Positions 15,041 to 26,600 of a DNA stretch of 64,000 nucleotides are shown one piece after another. Origin of the DNA: Ornithodoros turicata (taxonomy: Eukaryota; Arthropoda; Arachnida; Ixodida; Argasidae); assembly GCF_037126465.1 (NCBI RefSeq), contig NC_088206.1, forward strand, positions 12,747,187 to 12,811,186, in the 5' to 3' direction. Numbering within the stretch: position 1 is the first letter of the stretch; every line of letters begins with the position of its first letter. A model generated the notes under the pieces. That model searched no databases. It was given only the letters and a program-made list of their open reading frames with translations, and was not told the DNA's origin. The translations under genes and the position numbers were made by a program.

Positions 15041-16680
15041 ACACGATGGTCAGTCGGCTCCATCTCCTTTAAAAGTCGAAGACAGATAGTCTTCAAACTA
15101 AAAAATGCATGAAGTCAATCGCCTTCACCCCTTTTGAAATGGCTGAGTCGGTCGTCTTATCCCTCAAATATAAGATTAAGGTCAATCGTCTTCACCCTAG
15201 AAAAGTGTATGAGAGTCTGTTGTCTTGTCCCTCAACAATAGATGAGGGTCAATATCCTAATCGTCTTCACCTTAAAAAAGATGCGTGGGATCAATCGCCT
15301 TCGCCCCAAAAAGTGCATGAGAGTCAGTCGTCTTATCCCTCAGCAGTACATGAAGGTCAATAGCCTTCACCCCCCGAAAAGCACGAGAGTCCGTTGTCTT
15401 ATCCTTCAACAATAGATTAGGGTCAATCGTGTTCACCCTAAAAAGATGCGTAGAAATGGGATCAATAGCCTTCACCCCCAGAAAAGTATGAGAGCCAGTC
15501 CCTCAACGATGGATTCGTCGTCCTTCACCCCCAGAAAAGCATATGAGAGTCAGTCTATCAACAATAGATGAGGGTTAGTCGTCTTCACCCTAAAAGGACG
15601 TGTGGACTTAATCGTCTTTACACACACACAAACCGGGGGTTATTCGCCTTAGCCCTCAACAATAGATGAGGATAAATTGTCATCGCGCAAAATATTGCAT
15701 GGAGTCAATCGCCTTCACCCCAAGAAAAGCGTGAGAGCCATCAGTTCATCAACGACGGATGACGGTCAGTCGTCTTCACCCTCAGAAAAGCATGAGAGTC
15801 AGTCTATCAACAGTAGATGAGCGTCAGTCGTCTTCACCCTAAAAAGACGCGTGAACTTAATCGTCCTCACACACACACAAAACCGGGAGTTATTCGCTTT
15901 AGCCCTCAACAATAGATGGGGATAAATTGTTTTGTTTTAACGCAAAATATTGCATGGGGTCAATCGTCTTCACCTCCAAAAATACATGAGAGTCAGTCTT
16001 CTTAACCATCAGCAATACATGAATGTCAATCGCCTTCACCCCAAGAAAAGCGTGAGAGTCATTCCCTCAACAATACATGAGGGCTAGTCGTCTTTACCCT
16101 AAAAAGATTCGTTGGATCAATAGACCTCTACCCGAGAAACGTCATCATGACGTTGGTAGACAGACTGAAACCGAAACAAATCGGAAGGGGAGGGCTGGGT
16201 TCCACGAATAGGCATCTGTTCGCCGGCTCCTATATTGAAAGAAAAGTAGGACCGAAGGTCGCGTCCCTTTCAGGGACCATCGTAATCCCCTCAAGACCGT
16301 GGCTTTCCGGCGCGACCTTGTTCGCCTCTAGCTTTGAGCGTAGTTCAACTCTACCAAATTGGTGGCGCTGTCGAACACTATGACGTCATTTGTTTACAAA
16401 CAGGGAGAGGTCCATTGTATTCACCCCAAAAAAAGCACGAGAGTCAATCGCCTTAGCCCTCAACAGTAGACAAGGGTCAATTGTCTATACCCAAAATATC
16501 GTCAATCATCTTCACCCCCAAAATACACCAGAGTCAGTCGTCTTATCCCTCAACAATAAAGGTCAATCGCGTTCGCTCTAAAAAACAATGCACGGAGTCA
16601 ATCGCCCTCATAAAACAATAATAATAATGACAGTCAGTCGTCTTGTCCCTCAAAAATACACGAGGGCCAATCATGCAATG
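15041..16680. repeat. Degenerate minisatellite, unit about 65 bp
   Basis: A tandem array of an imperfect unit alternating GTCAATCGYCTTCACCC with GAGAGTCAGTCGTCTTATCC and CTCAACAATAGATGAGG. Spacing between successive GTCAATCG words is about 60-68 bp, but single units are truncated, fused or carry (CA)n insertions (15620, 15870). It is interrupted at 16123-16412 by an unrelated insert. Divergence between units is high, so this is an old array, unlike the satellite at 21.9 kb. Confidence 0.85.
16123..16412. mobile_element. MITE-like insert in the minisatellite
   Basis: A 290-bp non-repetitive block splits the array. Its ends are imperfect inverted repeats: GACCTCTACCCGAGAAAC on the left, and on the right the complement of GACCTCTCCCTGTTTGT. 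Both are followed inward by ATGACG-type words (GTCATCATGACG, ATGACGTCAT). No target duplication could be defined. A short non-autonomous DNA element is the simplest reading. Confidence 0.45.
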
Positions 16681-17481
16681 CAGTTTCCACTTTCCAGACC
16701 CGCATGTCTCTGTCGCCTCCCTCGATATACTTTTCAGTCGTCGGGCTCTCTGTTTATGAACCGGAAGAGGTTGAAAATGGGGACGCAGTTGCATATGCTC
16801 TGCATTGGTTATTGTTACAAGCCATTGGAACGTCACAAAGCATATTCCTTTGAACAAGGAGGTGTGTAGGGAAATTGTTTTAAAACGAAGTGTTGGGTGT
16901 GGAAGGTGTTTATCCAGACACAAATCATTGAAAAAAAGTTATTTATGCTGACCTCGTTTTCAACTGTTTTGACATTGTGCAGCTGAATAAAAGCGGCGCG
17001 GAAGTCCAGGGATAAAATAGGGCATAAATACATTTTTTGAGTATTTAAATATAAATACAAAATACTTTGTTGACAGGGGTATTTAAATACTTTTCATAAA
17101 TAGTTTTGAACATGAGTATTCAAATACAAATTATGAATACAGTATTTAAGTGCCGTAACTACTACCATAAATACTATGAGGAAGGTGTCATCTGGTATTA
17201 CAGAAAATACCGATTATCATAAGAACAAATCAGCAAGGAACAATAGCATTTCTTTGCTAGATTATCATGGCGGTTTTAATGTTGGAAATTTCTCGAAGCG
17301 TGCTTCTTTTAGGCATCTTCTGTTCGGCCATACAAAAAGATTCGCAAAGGAGAACAGCTTCTCCACAGGTGCTCGTGAACAAATGCTTGTATTAAATTTG
17401 ACAAAGATGCTTCGTAGCACAATGTATATATATTCGGGTAGTCGCGACCGTTGTCTGCAACAACAGTGAAAAACTGGTCAT

Positions 17482-20400
17482 CTAAAATGGTTTGCGCAAC
17501 CCCGGCATAATTGCGCCCCAAACTCGCCCTTCTTCCCGGAAGGTCAAATGCAGGGCAACTTTAAGATATGAGTCAGTATATTTGGAATCGCGTGTCATCT
17601 CATTGACTTCAGGAGATGGCCATTTGTCATCAGATTGCGCCAGCCATGATGGTCCTTTCCACCACAGCTTGGACTGAAGCAATTTCTTGGGACTTGTTCC
17701 TCGCGTCAACAAGTCGCCTGGATTTGCTTCTGTTCCCACGTATCTCCATCGATCTTTCTCTACCTTCTGTTGAATTTCTGTGACCCTGTTGCGCACAAAC
17801 TGCGGCCAGCGGTTTGCGTCCCCTCGTATCCATTGCAAAGCAATCATTGAATCTGTCCAAAAGAAATCTGAGGTGGTGAGCTTGAAATTGTCCCGCAAGT
17901 AGCTGGCGAGACGAGCTGACATCAGCGCACCAAGTAGTTCCATACGAGCTAGAGTAACCTCCTTCACTGGTGCTATTCTTGATCTTGCTGCGATCAGTTG
18001 TGTTTTGTATCCGTCCGCGCAGCCGCCGAGACGTAGATAAACAACGGTACCGTACGCGCCGGGGCTAGCATCAGAGAAAAAGTGTAGCTGTGGCTGGATC
18101 TCAGTGCTCATGTCCGGTAAGTAACAACGTGGTATTTCAATGTCTTTGAGATCCTGGAGCTCGTTGTGCCAAGCGCCCCATTTACGAGCGATATCATCTG
18201 GTAGCGGAGCATCCCACTCCAACCCGTGCTTCCAGATTTCCTGTAGGAGCATCTTTCCGGTGACGGTGTACGGAAGGATGAAGCCCAATGGGTCATATAT
18301 TTGTGCCACAGAGCGCAGCACCTGTCGTTTCGTGGTCATGCCGTTGTACTCTCCTGATGTGCGGTGGAAGTCAAGTGGGAGAGACAGCGTATCCTGCTCC
18401 TGGTTCCAAGGAATGCCAAGTACTTTCGTTGTGTTTCCAATCAAAACAGCATCCGGTTCTGACTTAAACTTCTCGCGCATCGCATAACTGTTCGAACCCC
18501 ATTTTTGGAGCTTCATGGAAGCCTTTCCAAACAGCTGTAAGGTTTCGGTGTACATCTCCTCTGCCTCCTCCTCGTTCGCCGCACCAAAAATGACGTCGTC
18601 CACGTAAATGGAATTTTCAAGTATCCTTGCTAGTCTCGGATGCTCACTGGCGTGCCGCTGGATATGGTGCTGTAACGTGGCTGCCAGGAGGAACGTGCTA
18701 GGGGCCGTGCCGAAAGTCACCCTAGTCATGCGCCACGTTTCAACGTTAGGCAGTAGCTGGCCGTCTACCGGCGTGGTGCTGTACCACAGCAACCTAAGCA
18801 CGTCTCTGTCATCCTCGTGTATGGCGATCTGTAGGAATGCCTTCTGTACATCCGATACCAAGGCTACTGGATAAAGGCGGAAGTTCATAAGTAGTGGCAT
18901 GATATCCGGATTTAGGTTGGGGCCCGCGTTCAGATTATCATTGAGCGAGCTGGTGCCAGCTTCATGAGAGGATGCGTCGAAGACGATCCTCATCTTTGTA
19001 GTTATTCGATCCTCCCTGATGACTGCGTGATGCGGCATGTAGTATATGTGTGCTGCATTTTGGGCCTGATCCATTTCCTGGGTAACCTTTTCTGCTACTC
19101 CAGAGACAAGATATTCACGTATGGCTGAGTCGTATCTCGCCATTAACCCTTGTGACTTGGTTAGACGCCTCGTGACTTGTGAAAGACGTTTCTCCGCAAT
19201 GTGCTTGTTGTCTAGCATTGACACAACTGGTTTCCACGGCAAGGCAACTGAATACCTGTCGTTCTTCAACTGAATGGACGTCTTGAAGTTATCGAGGACA
19301 AAGTGATGCTGTGCTGCGTCTGTCTCATCGCAACGTATGCCGATGCTGTCCAAGTTCCAAATTCGCTCCATCATGTCGTTCACCGCTTCGCGATGTTGGC
19401 TTGCGTGCAACACAGTCACCGTGTGACAGCTTGCTGTGCGCACCACGTTTGGTAGAGAGCATGGTCCTTGCAGCGTCCAGCCAAGTGTCGTTTCGACGGC
19501 TTGTACACCTTGATACACCGGAAGAGTGCGCCCGGTAACAAATTCCCAGTAGTGGTCCGCACCAATCAGAATCTCTATTTGTTGACGTAGGGCACCGTCG
19601 CGACAGTCGGCTATTGCCAGCTTGTACTGCTGCATGTGCTCTTTGATGACATCAGGTGGAACGTCCAAGACTTGAGAGCATATCTGTTCCACCACCAGGG
19701 CTGTTATCTTTTGATGTTCACCTCTTCCATGCATAGTCCTTAAACTGAGCTCAACGGCTTCCAGTACTTCTGGACGATTGTGTTGAACTCCGAATGCCCC
19801 AATGGAGATGTGCTCTGTGCGAACGATCTGACATCCGAGTGCTTTCGACAAGTGACGAGTGATGAACGTGCGTTGACTGCCGCCGTCGAAGATTAGGCGC
19901 GTGAAGACTTCCTCCTTAGTTGCGTGTGCCCAGGCTGTGGCGGTCTGAAGTAGAATGCGTTGGGGGGAGCGATTGACTGTGGTCTTCAGAGTGACTGCCG
20001 CGGACGTTCCGGGAGCAGGGGCAGATGGCCGAGGCTTATATTCTGGGTCGCACATCGTCGTTGCGTGGTGACCGGCACATTTGTGGCATTTTGGGCGGGT
20101 TCTACAATGTCTTGCAGCGTGATTCGGCTTGCAACATCTGAAGCATCGGCGTTGCTCTGCTAATACGTGTTTCTTTTCGGCAAGAGACTTTGTGCTTGTA
20201 CAATCTGCTATCGCATGGCTTGTCATGTTGCAAAAGAGGCAGCGTTCATTTCCCTTGCCTGCCTTGACCATGTTTTGCAATGTGACCACTGGACGACCAT
20301 TCGCCGGTTTAAATTTGCGAAAGTGCGGCGTCTTTGTGGGGTCATGTTCGGGAGGAGATTGAAAGGTACGCTGGGTGATTTCTTCGCGGTGCCTTACTTC

Positions 20401-21369
20401 GTTTCCTAGGAAGGTCAGTAATGACTTCAACGCGTTGTTGTGAAACGATGTGCCTGTAGAGGCTGATGTCAAAGCGGTTGATGTCGAAGCGGTTGATACC
20501 GTTTTCTCGGTAAGTACACGGTTAAATTGCAATGCCATATCCATCGGAAGAGATCTCAGCAAGATCGGGTACAGCATAGAGCAGTAAGACTCTGTAGTAG
20601 TGCCAAGGCAGTTCAGTCCTCGAATGTGAGCCTGGACTGTGTCATATAGCCTCCGCAAGTCGTAGAGATGTCGGCTCGAACGTACGGGTTCGATATCCGC
20701 CAGGCTTTTGAGGTGTTCTTGAATTAGTAGATTATCGTTGCCGAAACGATTGCGGAGAATCTCGACGGCAGATTCGTAAGTGCCAGGAGTCAACTGTAGA
20801 CCTTCCACGGCGTTCGCAGCTTCCCCTTGTAGTGCAGCCATTAGGTACTGCATCTTGCTACTCTCAGGGAGTGAGGCATTGGTGTGGATAGTCACATTGA
20901 ATTGACTCCAAAATTGCTGCCAGTGACATCGTTTGCCGTCGAACTTCAGCATTTCTAGTTTGGGAAGGCGAACAGCGGCTTGCGTTTGTGGTGCTTGAAC
21001 GGTGTGTACCCGCGCAGGGGAGGCATCTCCCTGTGGATGTGCGATGGCAGGGATATCAGAGGTGGTCACAGCACGTCTACGGGCGTCGACGTGTGCCTTT
21101 GCCATGAAGAGGGTCATTTCCAATCTGTTTTGATAATCCAGCTGCTTCGTGAACTCCTGGTCAAACTCATCTTCAGTAAGAAGAGGTTCGATCTGACTAT
21201 CGACTTCTTTGAGAGAGGCGTTGAGGCTTTGTAGCCTGTCGATGCGTGCTGCCAATTCGGTAATGTCCTGAGGTTCTTCACCCGCCGTTCGTCGGTCAAG
21301 ATCGTTCTGGATCGTCGTCACCTGGTTCCGCAGAATCTTGCGCTTTTTGTTCAGCTGAGTTCGGTCCAT
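17482..21369 (-). CDS. BEL/Pao gag-pol polyprotein, open but C-terminally truncated and fused to hAT sequence
   Basis: A single open frame of 1295 codons from ATG 21369 to 17482. About 1263 residues are element-derived; the last 32 or so come from reading into the flanking hAT element. Layout: coiled-coil-like N-terminus (1-100), DUF1759-type gag domain (about 134-290), three zinc knuckles (about 377-440, for example CFRCCKPNHAARHC), retropepsin-like region with IFDGGSQRTFI near 494-503 (DGG in place of the usual D-S/T-G), reverse transcriptase (about 775-950, YVDD at 922-925), and Peptidase_A17/RNase H-like region with FFSDASPGAYG near 1090. Integrase is absent. Lack of any internal stop or frameshift suggests a recent insertion. 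Family assignment is strong; activity is unlikely because of the deletion. Confidence 0.88.
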   Translation of the reverse strand: MDRTQLNKKRKILRNQVTTIQNDLDRRTAGEEPQDITELAARIDRLQSLNASLKEVDSQIEPLLTEDEFDQEFTKQLDYQNRLEMTLFMAKAHVDARRRAVTTSDIPAIAHPQGDASPARVHTVQAPQTQAAVRLPKLEMLKFDGKRCHWQQFWSQFNVTIHTNASLPESSKMQYLMAALQGEAANAVEGLQLTPGTYESAVEILRNRFGNDNLLIQEHLKSLADIEPVRSSRHLYDLRRLYDTVQAHIRGLNCLGTTTESYCSMLYPILLRSLPMDMALQFNRVLTEKTVSTASTSTALTSASTGTSFHNNALKSLLTFLGNEVRHREEITQRTFQSPPEHDPTKTPHFRKFKPANGRPVVTLQNMVKAGKGNERCLFCNMTSHAIADCTSTKSLAEKKHVLAEQRRCFRCCKPNHAARHCRTRPKCHKCAGHHATTMCDPEYKPRPSAPAPGTSAAVTLKTTVNRSPQRILLQTATAWAHATKEEVFTRLIFDGGSQRTFITRHLSKALGCQIVRTEHISIGAFGVQHNRPEVLEAVELSLRTMHGRGEHQKITALVVEQICSQVLDVPPDVIKEHMQQYKLAIADCRDGALRQQIEILIGADHYWEFVTGRTLPVYQGVQAVETTLGWTLQGPCSLPNVVRTASCHTVTVLHASQHREAVNDMMERIWNLDSIGIRCDETDAAQHHFVLDNFKTSIQLKNDRYSVALPWKPVVSMLDNKHIAEKRLSQVTRRLTKSQGLMARYDSAIREYLVSGVAEKVTQEMDQAQNAAHIYYMPHHAVIREDRITTKMRIVFDASSHEAGTSSLNDNLNAGPNLNPDIMPLLMNFRLYPVALVSDVQKAFLQIAIHEDDRDVLRLLWYSTTPVDGQLLPNVETWRMTRVTFGTAPSTFLLAATLQHHIQRHASEHPRLARILENSIYVDDVIFGAANEEEAEEMYTETLQLFGKASMKLQKWGSNSYAMREKFKSEPDAVLIGNTTKVLGIPWNQEQDTLSLPLDFHRTSGEYNGMTTKRQVLRSVAQIYDPLGFILPYTVTGKMLLQEIWKHGLEWDAPLPDDIARKWGAWHNELQDLKDIEIPRCYLPDMSTEIQPQLHFFSDASPGAYGTVVYLRLGGCADGYKTQLIAARSRIAPVKEVTLARMELLGALMSARLASYLRDNFKLTTSDFFWTDSMIALQWIRGDANRWPQFVRNRVTEIQQKVEKDRWRYVGTEANPGDLLTRGTSPKKLLQSKLWWKGPSWLAQSDDKWPSPEVNEMTRDSKYTDSYLKVALHLTFREEGRVWGAIMPGLRKPF

Positions 21370-21570
21370 CGCTCAAGCTCCCTGTAGTCTTCCCGGTCAG
21401 TACTTGTTGCGTTCTGGATCCTGGTCACGGCACCACTTTGGAATACAGTACAGGGAGAGCAAGTAGGTGACGATGTTTATTAGATGGTGCTTGGGAGAAG
21501 AATGAAAAAGCGTGAGCAATCGCGTGGGCGTGCAGGCGCTGAGTCGTCGTCTTCAACATAGTATTCAACA
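17582..21570 (-). mobile_element. BEL/Pao LTR retrotransposon, 3'-deleted
   Basis: Inserted into the hAT-type element: GTATATT flanks both sides directly (17576-17582 region and 21571-21577). The 5' end is on the right. It starts TGTTGAATAC and ends a short putative LTR at ATTCCA (21439), followed by a primer-binding-like stretch TGGTGCCGTGACC. Gag-pol follows on the minus strand. On the left the element stops inside pol, past the RNase H region, ending in GATTCCA. The integrase and all but perhaps the last six nucleotides of the 3' LTR are missing, so it could not move on its own. Confidence 0.85.
21439..21570 (-). repeat. Putative 5' LTR of the BEL/Pao element, with PBS just inside
   Basis: On the minus strand the 132-bp stretch begins TGTTGAATAC and ends TGTATTCCA, the TG...CA form of LTRs. 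It contains AATAAA (in CTAATAAACATCG), as expected in an R region. The 13 nt TGGTGCCGTGACC, two bases inside, resemble a primer-binding site of BEL elements. The second LTR is missing, so the boundaries are inferred. 132 bp is short for this superfamily and the 5' end may be incomplete. Confidence 0.55.
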
Positions 21571-23665
21571 GTATATTCTGTATTTCAGAGTATTTATAAA
21601 GTATTTAAAAGAACAAATACCCGACAATGGGTATTTAAATATAATTATCAATACATTTTTCGAGTCTGTATTTAAACACAAAATATAAATACATGTATTT
21701 ATATTTTAAATAGTATTTTAATTACAATGTATTTTAAATACTGCCCATCCATGTGCGGAACACGTGTATATGCGTGTGATCGGCACTACGCACCTCATCA
21801 GGCTTCTACAAATTGTAAATTTCCTTTACTTTATTTCCTTTATTGTAATTGTAAATTTTCATTTACCAATTGTAAAATCCTCAATAAGCAGAGTCCGGCA
21901 CTCGTGACTTTCCGCACACTTTTAGTCACATCACTTCGTGCTAAGCTGTCCGTTTGCTCGCTCATTCCCGGCTCAGCTCTCCGCTGGTCACTCATACTCA
22001 CTCACTCACTCCCTGTTCAGCTCTTCGTTTGCTCACTCATGCTCACATCACTTCGTGCTAAGCTGTCCGTTTGCTCACTCATTCCCCGCTCAGCTCTCCG
22101 CTTGCTCACTCATACTCACTCACTCCCTGTTCAGCTCTTCGTTTGCTCACTCATGCTCACATCACTTCGTGCTAAGCTGTCCCTTTGCTCGCTCATTCCC
22201 CGCTCAGCTTTCCGCTAGCTCACTCATACTCACTTACTCACTCCCTGTTCATCTCTTCGTTTGCTCACTCATGCTCACATCACTTCGTGCTAAGCCGCCG
22301 TTTGCTCCCCCATTCCCCGCTCAGCTCTCCGCTTGCTCACTCATACTCACTTACTCACTCCCTGTTCAGCTCTTCGTTTGCTCACTCATGCTCACATCAC
22401 TTCGTGCTAAGCTGTCCTTTTGCTCGCTCATTCCCCGCTCAGCTCTCCGCTTGCTCACTCATACTCACTCCCTGTTCAGCTCTTCGTTTGCTCACTCATG
22501 CTCACATCACTTCGTGCTAAGCTGCCCGTTTGCTCGCTCATTCCCCGCTCAGCCCTCCGCTTGCTCACTCGTCATACTCACTCACTCGCTCCTTGTTCAG
22601 CTCTTCGTTTGCTCACTCATGCTCACATCACTTCGTGCTAAGCTGTCCGTTTGCTCGCTCATTCCCCGCTCAGCTCTCCGCTTGCTCACTCGTCATACTC
22701 ACTCACTCGCTCCTTGTTCAGCTCTTCGTTTGCTCACTCATGCTCACATCACTTCGTGCTAAGCTGTCCTTTTGCTCGCTCATTCCCCGCTCAGCTCTCC
22801 GCTTGCTCACTCATACTCACTCCCTGTTCAGCTCTTCGTTTGCTCACTCATGCTCACATCACTTCGTGCTAAGCTGCCCGTTTGCTCGCTCATTCCCCGC
22901 TCAGCCCTCCGCTTACTCACTCGTCATACTCATTCACTCGCTCCTTGTTCAGCTCTTCGTTTGCTCACTCATGCTCACATCACTTCGTGCTAAGCTGTCC
23001 GTTTGCTCGCTCATTCCCCGCTCAGCTCTCCGCTTGCTCACTCGTCATACTCACTCACTCGCTCCTTGTTCAGCTCTTCGTTTGCTCACTCATGCTCACA
23101 TCACTTCGTGCTAAGCTGTCCGTTTGCTCGCTCATTCCCCGCTCAGCTCCCCGCTTGCTCACTCATACTCACTCACTCACTCCCTGCTCAGCTCTTCGTT
23201 TGCTCACTCATCCTCACATCACTTCGTGCTAAGCTGTCCGTTTGCTCGCTCATTCTCCGCTCAGCTCTCCGCTTGCTCACTCATACTCACCTACTTACTC
23301 CCTATTCAGCTCTTCGTTTGGTCACTCACGCTCACATCAATTCGTGCTAAGCTGTCTGTTTGCTCGCTCATTCCCTGCTCAGCTCTCCGCTCAGCTCTCC
23401 GCTTGCTCACTCATACTCACTAACTCGCTCCCTGTTCAGCTCATCGTTTGCTCACTCATGCTCACATCACTTCGTGCTAAGCTGTCCGTTTGCTCGCTCA
23501 TTCCCAGCTCAGCTCTCCACTTGGTCACTCATACTCACTCACTCACTCCCTGTTCAGCTCTTCGTTTGCTCACTCATGCTCACATCACTTCGTGCTAAGC
23601 TGTCCGTTTGCTCACTCATTCCCCGCTCAGCTCTCCGCTTGCTCACTCATACTCACTCACTCCCT

Positions 23666-26600
23666 GTTCAGCTCTTCGTTTGCTCACTCATGCTCACATC
23701 ACTTCGTGCTAAGCTGTCCGTTTGCTCGCTCATTCCCCGCTCAGCTCTCCGCTTGCTCACTCGTCATACTCACTCACTCGCTCCTTGTTCAGCTCTTCGT
23801 TTGCTCACTCATGCTCACATCACTTCGTGCTAAGCTGTCCGTTTGCTCACTTATTCCCCGCTCAGCTCTCCGCTTGCTCACTCATACTCACTCCCTGTTC
23901 AGCTCTTCGTTTGCTCACTCATGCTCACATCACTTCGTGCTAAGCTGTCCGTTTGCTCGCTCATTCCCCGCTCAGCTCTCCGCTTGCTCACTCATACTCA
24001 CTCACTCACTCCCTGTTCAGCTCTTCGTTTGCTCACTCATGCTCACATCACTTCGTGCTAAGCTGTCCGTTTGCTCGCTCATTCCCCGCTCAGCTCTCCG
24101 CTTGCTCACTCGTCATACTCACTCATTCGCTCCTTGTTCAGCTCTTCGTTTGCTCACTCATGTTCACATCGCTTCGTGCTAAGCTGTCCGTTTGCTCGCT
24201 CATTCCCCGCTCAGCTCTCCGCTTGCTCACTCATACTCACTTACTCACTCCCTGTTCAGCTCTTCGGTTGCTCACTCATGCTCACATCGCTTCGTGCTAA
24301 GCTGTCCGTTTGCACGCTTATTCCCCGCTCAGCTCTCCGCTTTCTCACTCATACTCACTCACTCACTCTCTGTTCAGCTCTTCGTTTGCTCACTCATCCT
24401 CACATCACTTCGTGCTAAGCTGTCCGTTTGCTCGCTCATTCTCCGCTCAGCTTACCGCTTGCTCACTCATACTCACCTACTTACTCCTTATTCAGCTCAT
24501 CGTTTGCTCACTCATGCTCACATCACTTCGTGCTAAGCTGTCCGTTTGCTCGCTCATTCCGGGCTCAGCTCTCCGCTTGGTCACTCATACTCACTCACTC
24601 ACTCCCTGTTCAGCTCTTCGTTTGCTCACTCATGCTCACATCACTTCGTGCTAAGCTGTCCGTTTGCTCACTAATTCCCCGCTCAGCTCTCCGCTTGCTC
24701 ACTCATACTCACTCCCTGTTCAGCTCTTCGTTTGCTCACTCATGCTCACATCACTTCGTGCTAAGCTGTCCGTTTGCTCGCTCATTCTCCGCTCAGCTCT
24801 CCGCTTGCTCACTCATACTCACCTACTTACTCCCTATTCAGCTCTTCGTTTGGTCACTCATGCTCACATCAATTCGTGGTAAGCTGTCCGTTTGCTCGCT
24901 CATTCCCCGCTCAGCTCTCCGCTTGCTCACTCATACTCACTCACCCGCTCCCTGTTCAGCTCATCGTTTGCTCACTCATGCTCACATCACTTCGTGCTAA
25001 GCTGTCCGTTTGCTCGCTCATTCCCGGCTCAGCTCTCCGCTGGTCACTCATACTCACTCACTCACTCCCTGTTCAGCTCTTCGTTTGCTCACTCATGCTC
25101 ACATCACTTCGTGCTAAGCTGTCCGTTTGCTCACTCATTCCCCGCTCAGCTCTCCGCTTGCTCACTCATACTCACTCACTCCCTGTTCAGCTCTTCGTTT
25201 GCTCACTCATGCTCACATCACTTCGTGCTAAGCTGTCCCTTTGCTCGCTCATTCCCCGCTCAGCTTTCCGCTAGCTCACTCATACTCACTTACTCACTCC
25301 CTGTTCATCTCTTCGTTTGCTCACTCATGCTCACATCACTTCGTGCTAAGCCGCCGTTTGCTCCCCCATTCCCCGCTCAGCTCTCCGCTTGCTCACTCAT
25401 ACTCACTTACTCACTCCCTGTTCAGCTCTTCGTTTGCTCACTCATGCTCACATCACTTCGTGCTAGGCTGTCCTTTTGCTCGCTCATTCCCCGCTCAGCT
25501 CTCCGCTTGCTCACTCATACTCACTTACTCACTCCCTGTTCAGCTCTTCGTTTGCTCACTCATGCTCACATCACTTCGTGCTAGGCTGTCCTTTTGCTCG
25601 CTCATTCCCCGCTCAGCTCTCCGCTTGCTCACTCATACTCACTCCCTGTTCAGCTCTTCGTTTGCTCACTCATGCTCACATCACTTCGTGCTAAGCTGCC
25701 CGTTTGCTCGCTCATTCCCCGCTCAGCCCTCCGCTTGCTCACTCGTCATACTCACTCACTCGCTCCTTGTTCAGCTCTTCGTTTGCTCACTCATGCTCAC
25801 ATCACTTCGTGCTAAGCTGTCCGTTTGCTCGCTCATTCCCCGCTCAGCTCTCCGCTTGCTCACTCGTCATACTCACTCACTCGCTCCTTGTTCAGCTCTT
25901 CGTTTGCTCACTCATGCTCACATCACTTCGTGCTAAGCTGTCCTTTTGCTCGCTCATTCCCCGCTCAGCTCTCCGCTTGCTCACTCATACTCACTCCCTG
26001 TTCAGCTCTTCGTTTGCTCACTCATGCTCACATCACTTCGTGCTAAGCTGCCCGTTTGCTCGCTCATTCCCCGCTCAGCCCTCCGCTTGCTCACTCGTCA
26101 TACTCACTCACTCGCTCCTTGTTCAGCTCTTCGTTTGCTCACTCATGCTCACATCACTTCGTGCTAAGCTGTCCGTTTGCTCGCTCATTCCCCGCTCAGC
26201 TCTCCGCTTGCTCACTCGTCATACTCACTCACTCGCTCCTTGTTCAGCTCTTCGTTTGCTCACTCATGCTCACATCACTTCGTGCTAAGCTGTCCGTTTG
26301 CTCGCTCATTCCCCGCTCAGCTCCCCGCTTGCTCACTCATACTCACTCACTCACTCCCTGCTCAGCTCTTCGTTTGCTCACTCATCCTCACATCACTTCG
26401 TGCTAAGCTGTCCGTTTGCTCGCTCATTCTCCGCTCAGCTCTCCGCTTGCTCACTCATACTCACCTACTTACTCCCTATTCAGCTCTTCGTTTGGTCACT
26501 CACGCTCACATCAATTCGTGCTAAGCTGTCTGTTTGCTCGCTCATTCCCCGCTCAGCTCTCCGCTCAGCTCTCCGCTTGCTCACTCATACTCACTAACTC

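Larger units (their letters stand above)
17007..21753. mobile_element. hAT-type non-autonomous element, split by a BEL/Pao insertion
   Basis: The left part 17007-17581 and right part 21571-21753 together align, in order, with the uninterrupted copy at 54268-54950. Both begin CAGGGA...GGGCATAAATAC and end in ACTGCCCATCC plus a short tail. Internal landmarks shared by both include TGCCGTAACTACTACCATAA and AGGGCAACTTTAAGATATGA. The left part carries about 80 bp extra of ATTTAAATAC-type sequence. Flanks share GCGGAA next to both ends, an imperfect 8-bp duplication. No intact transposase. Confidence 0.85.
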
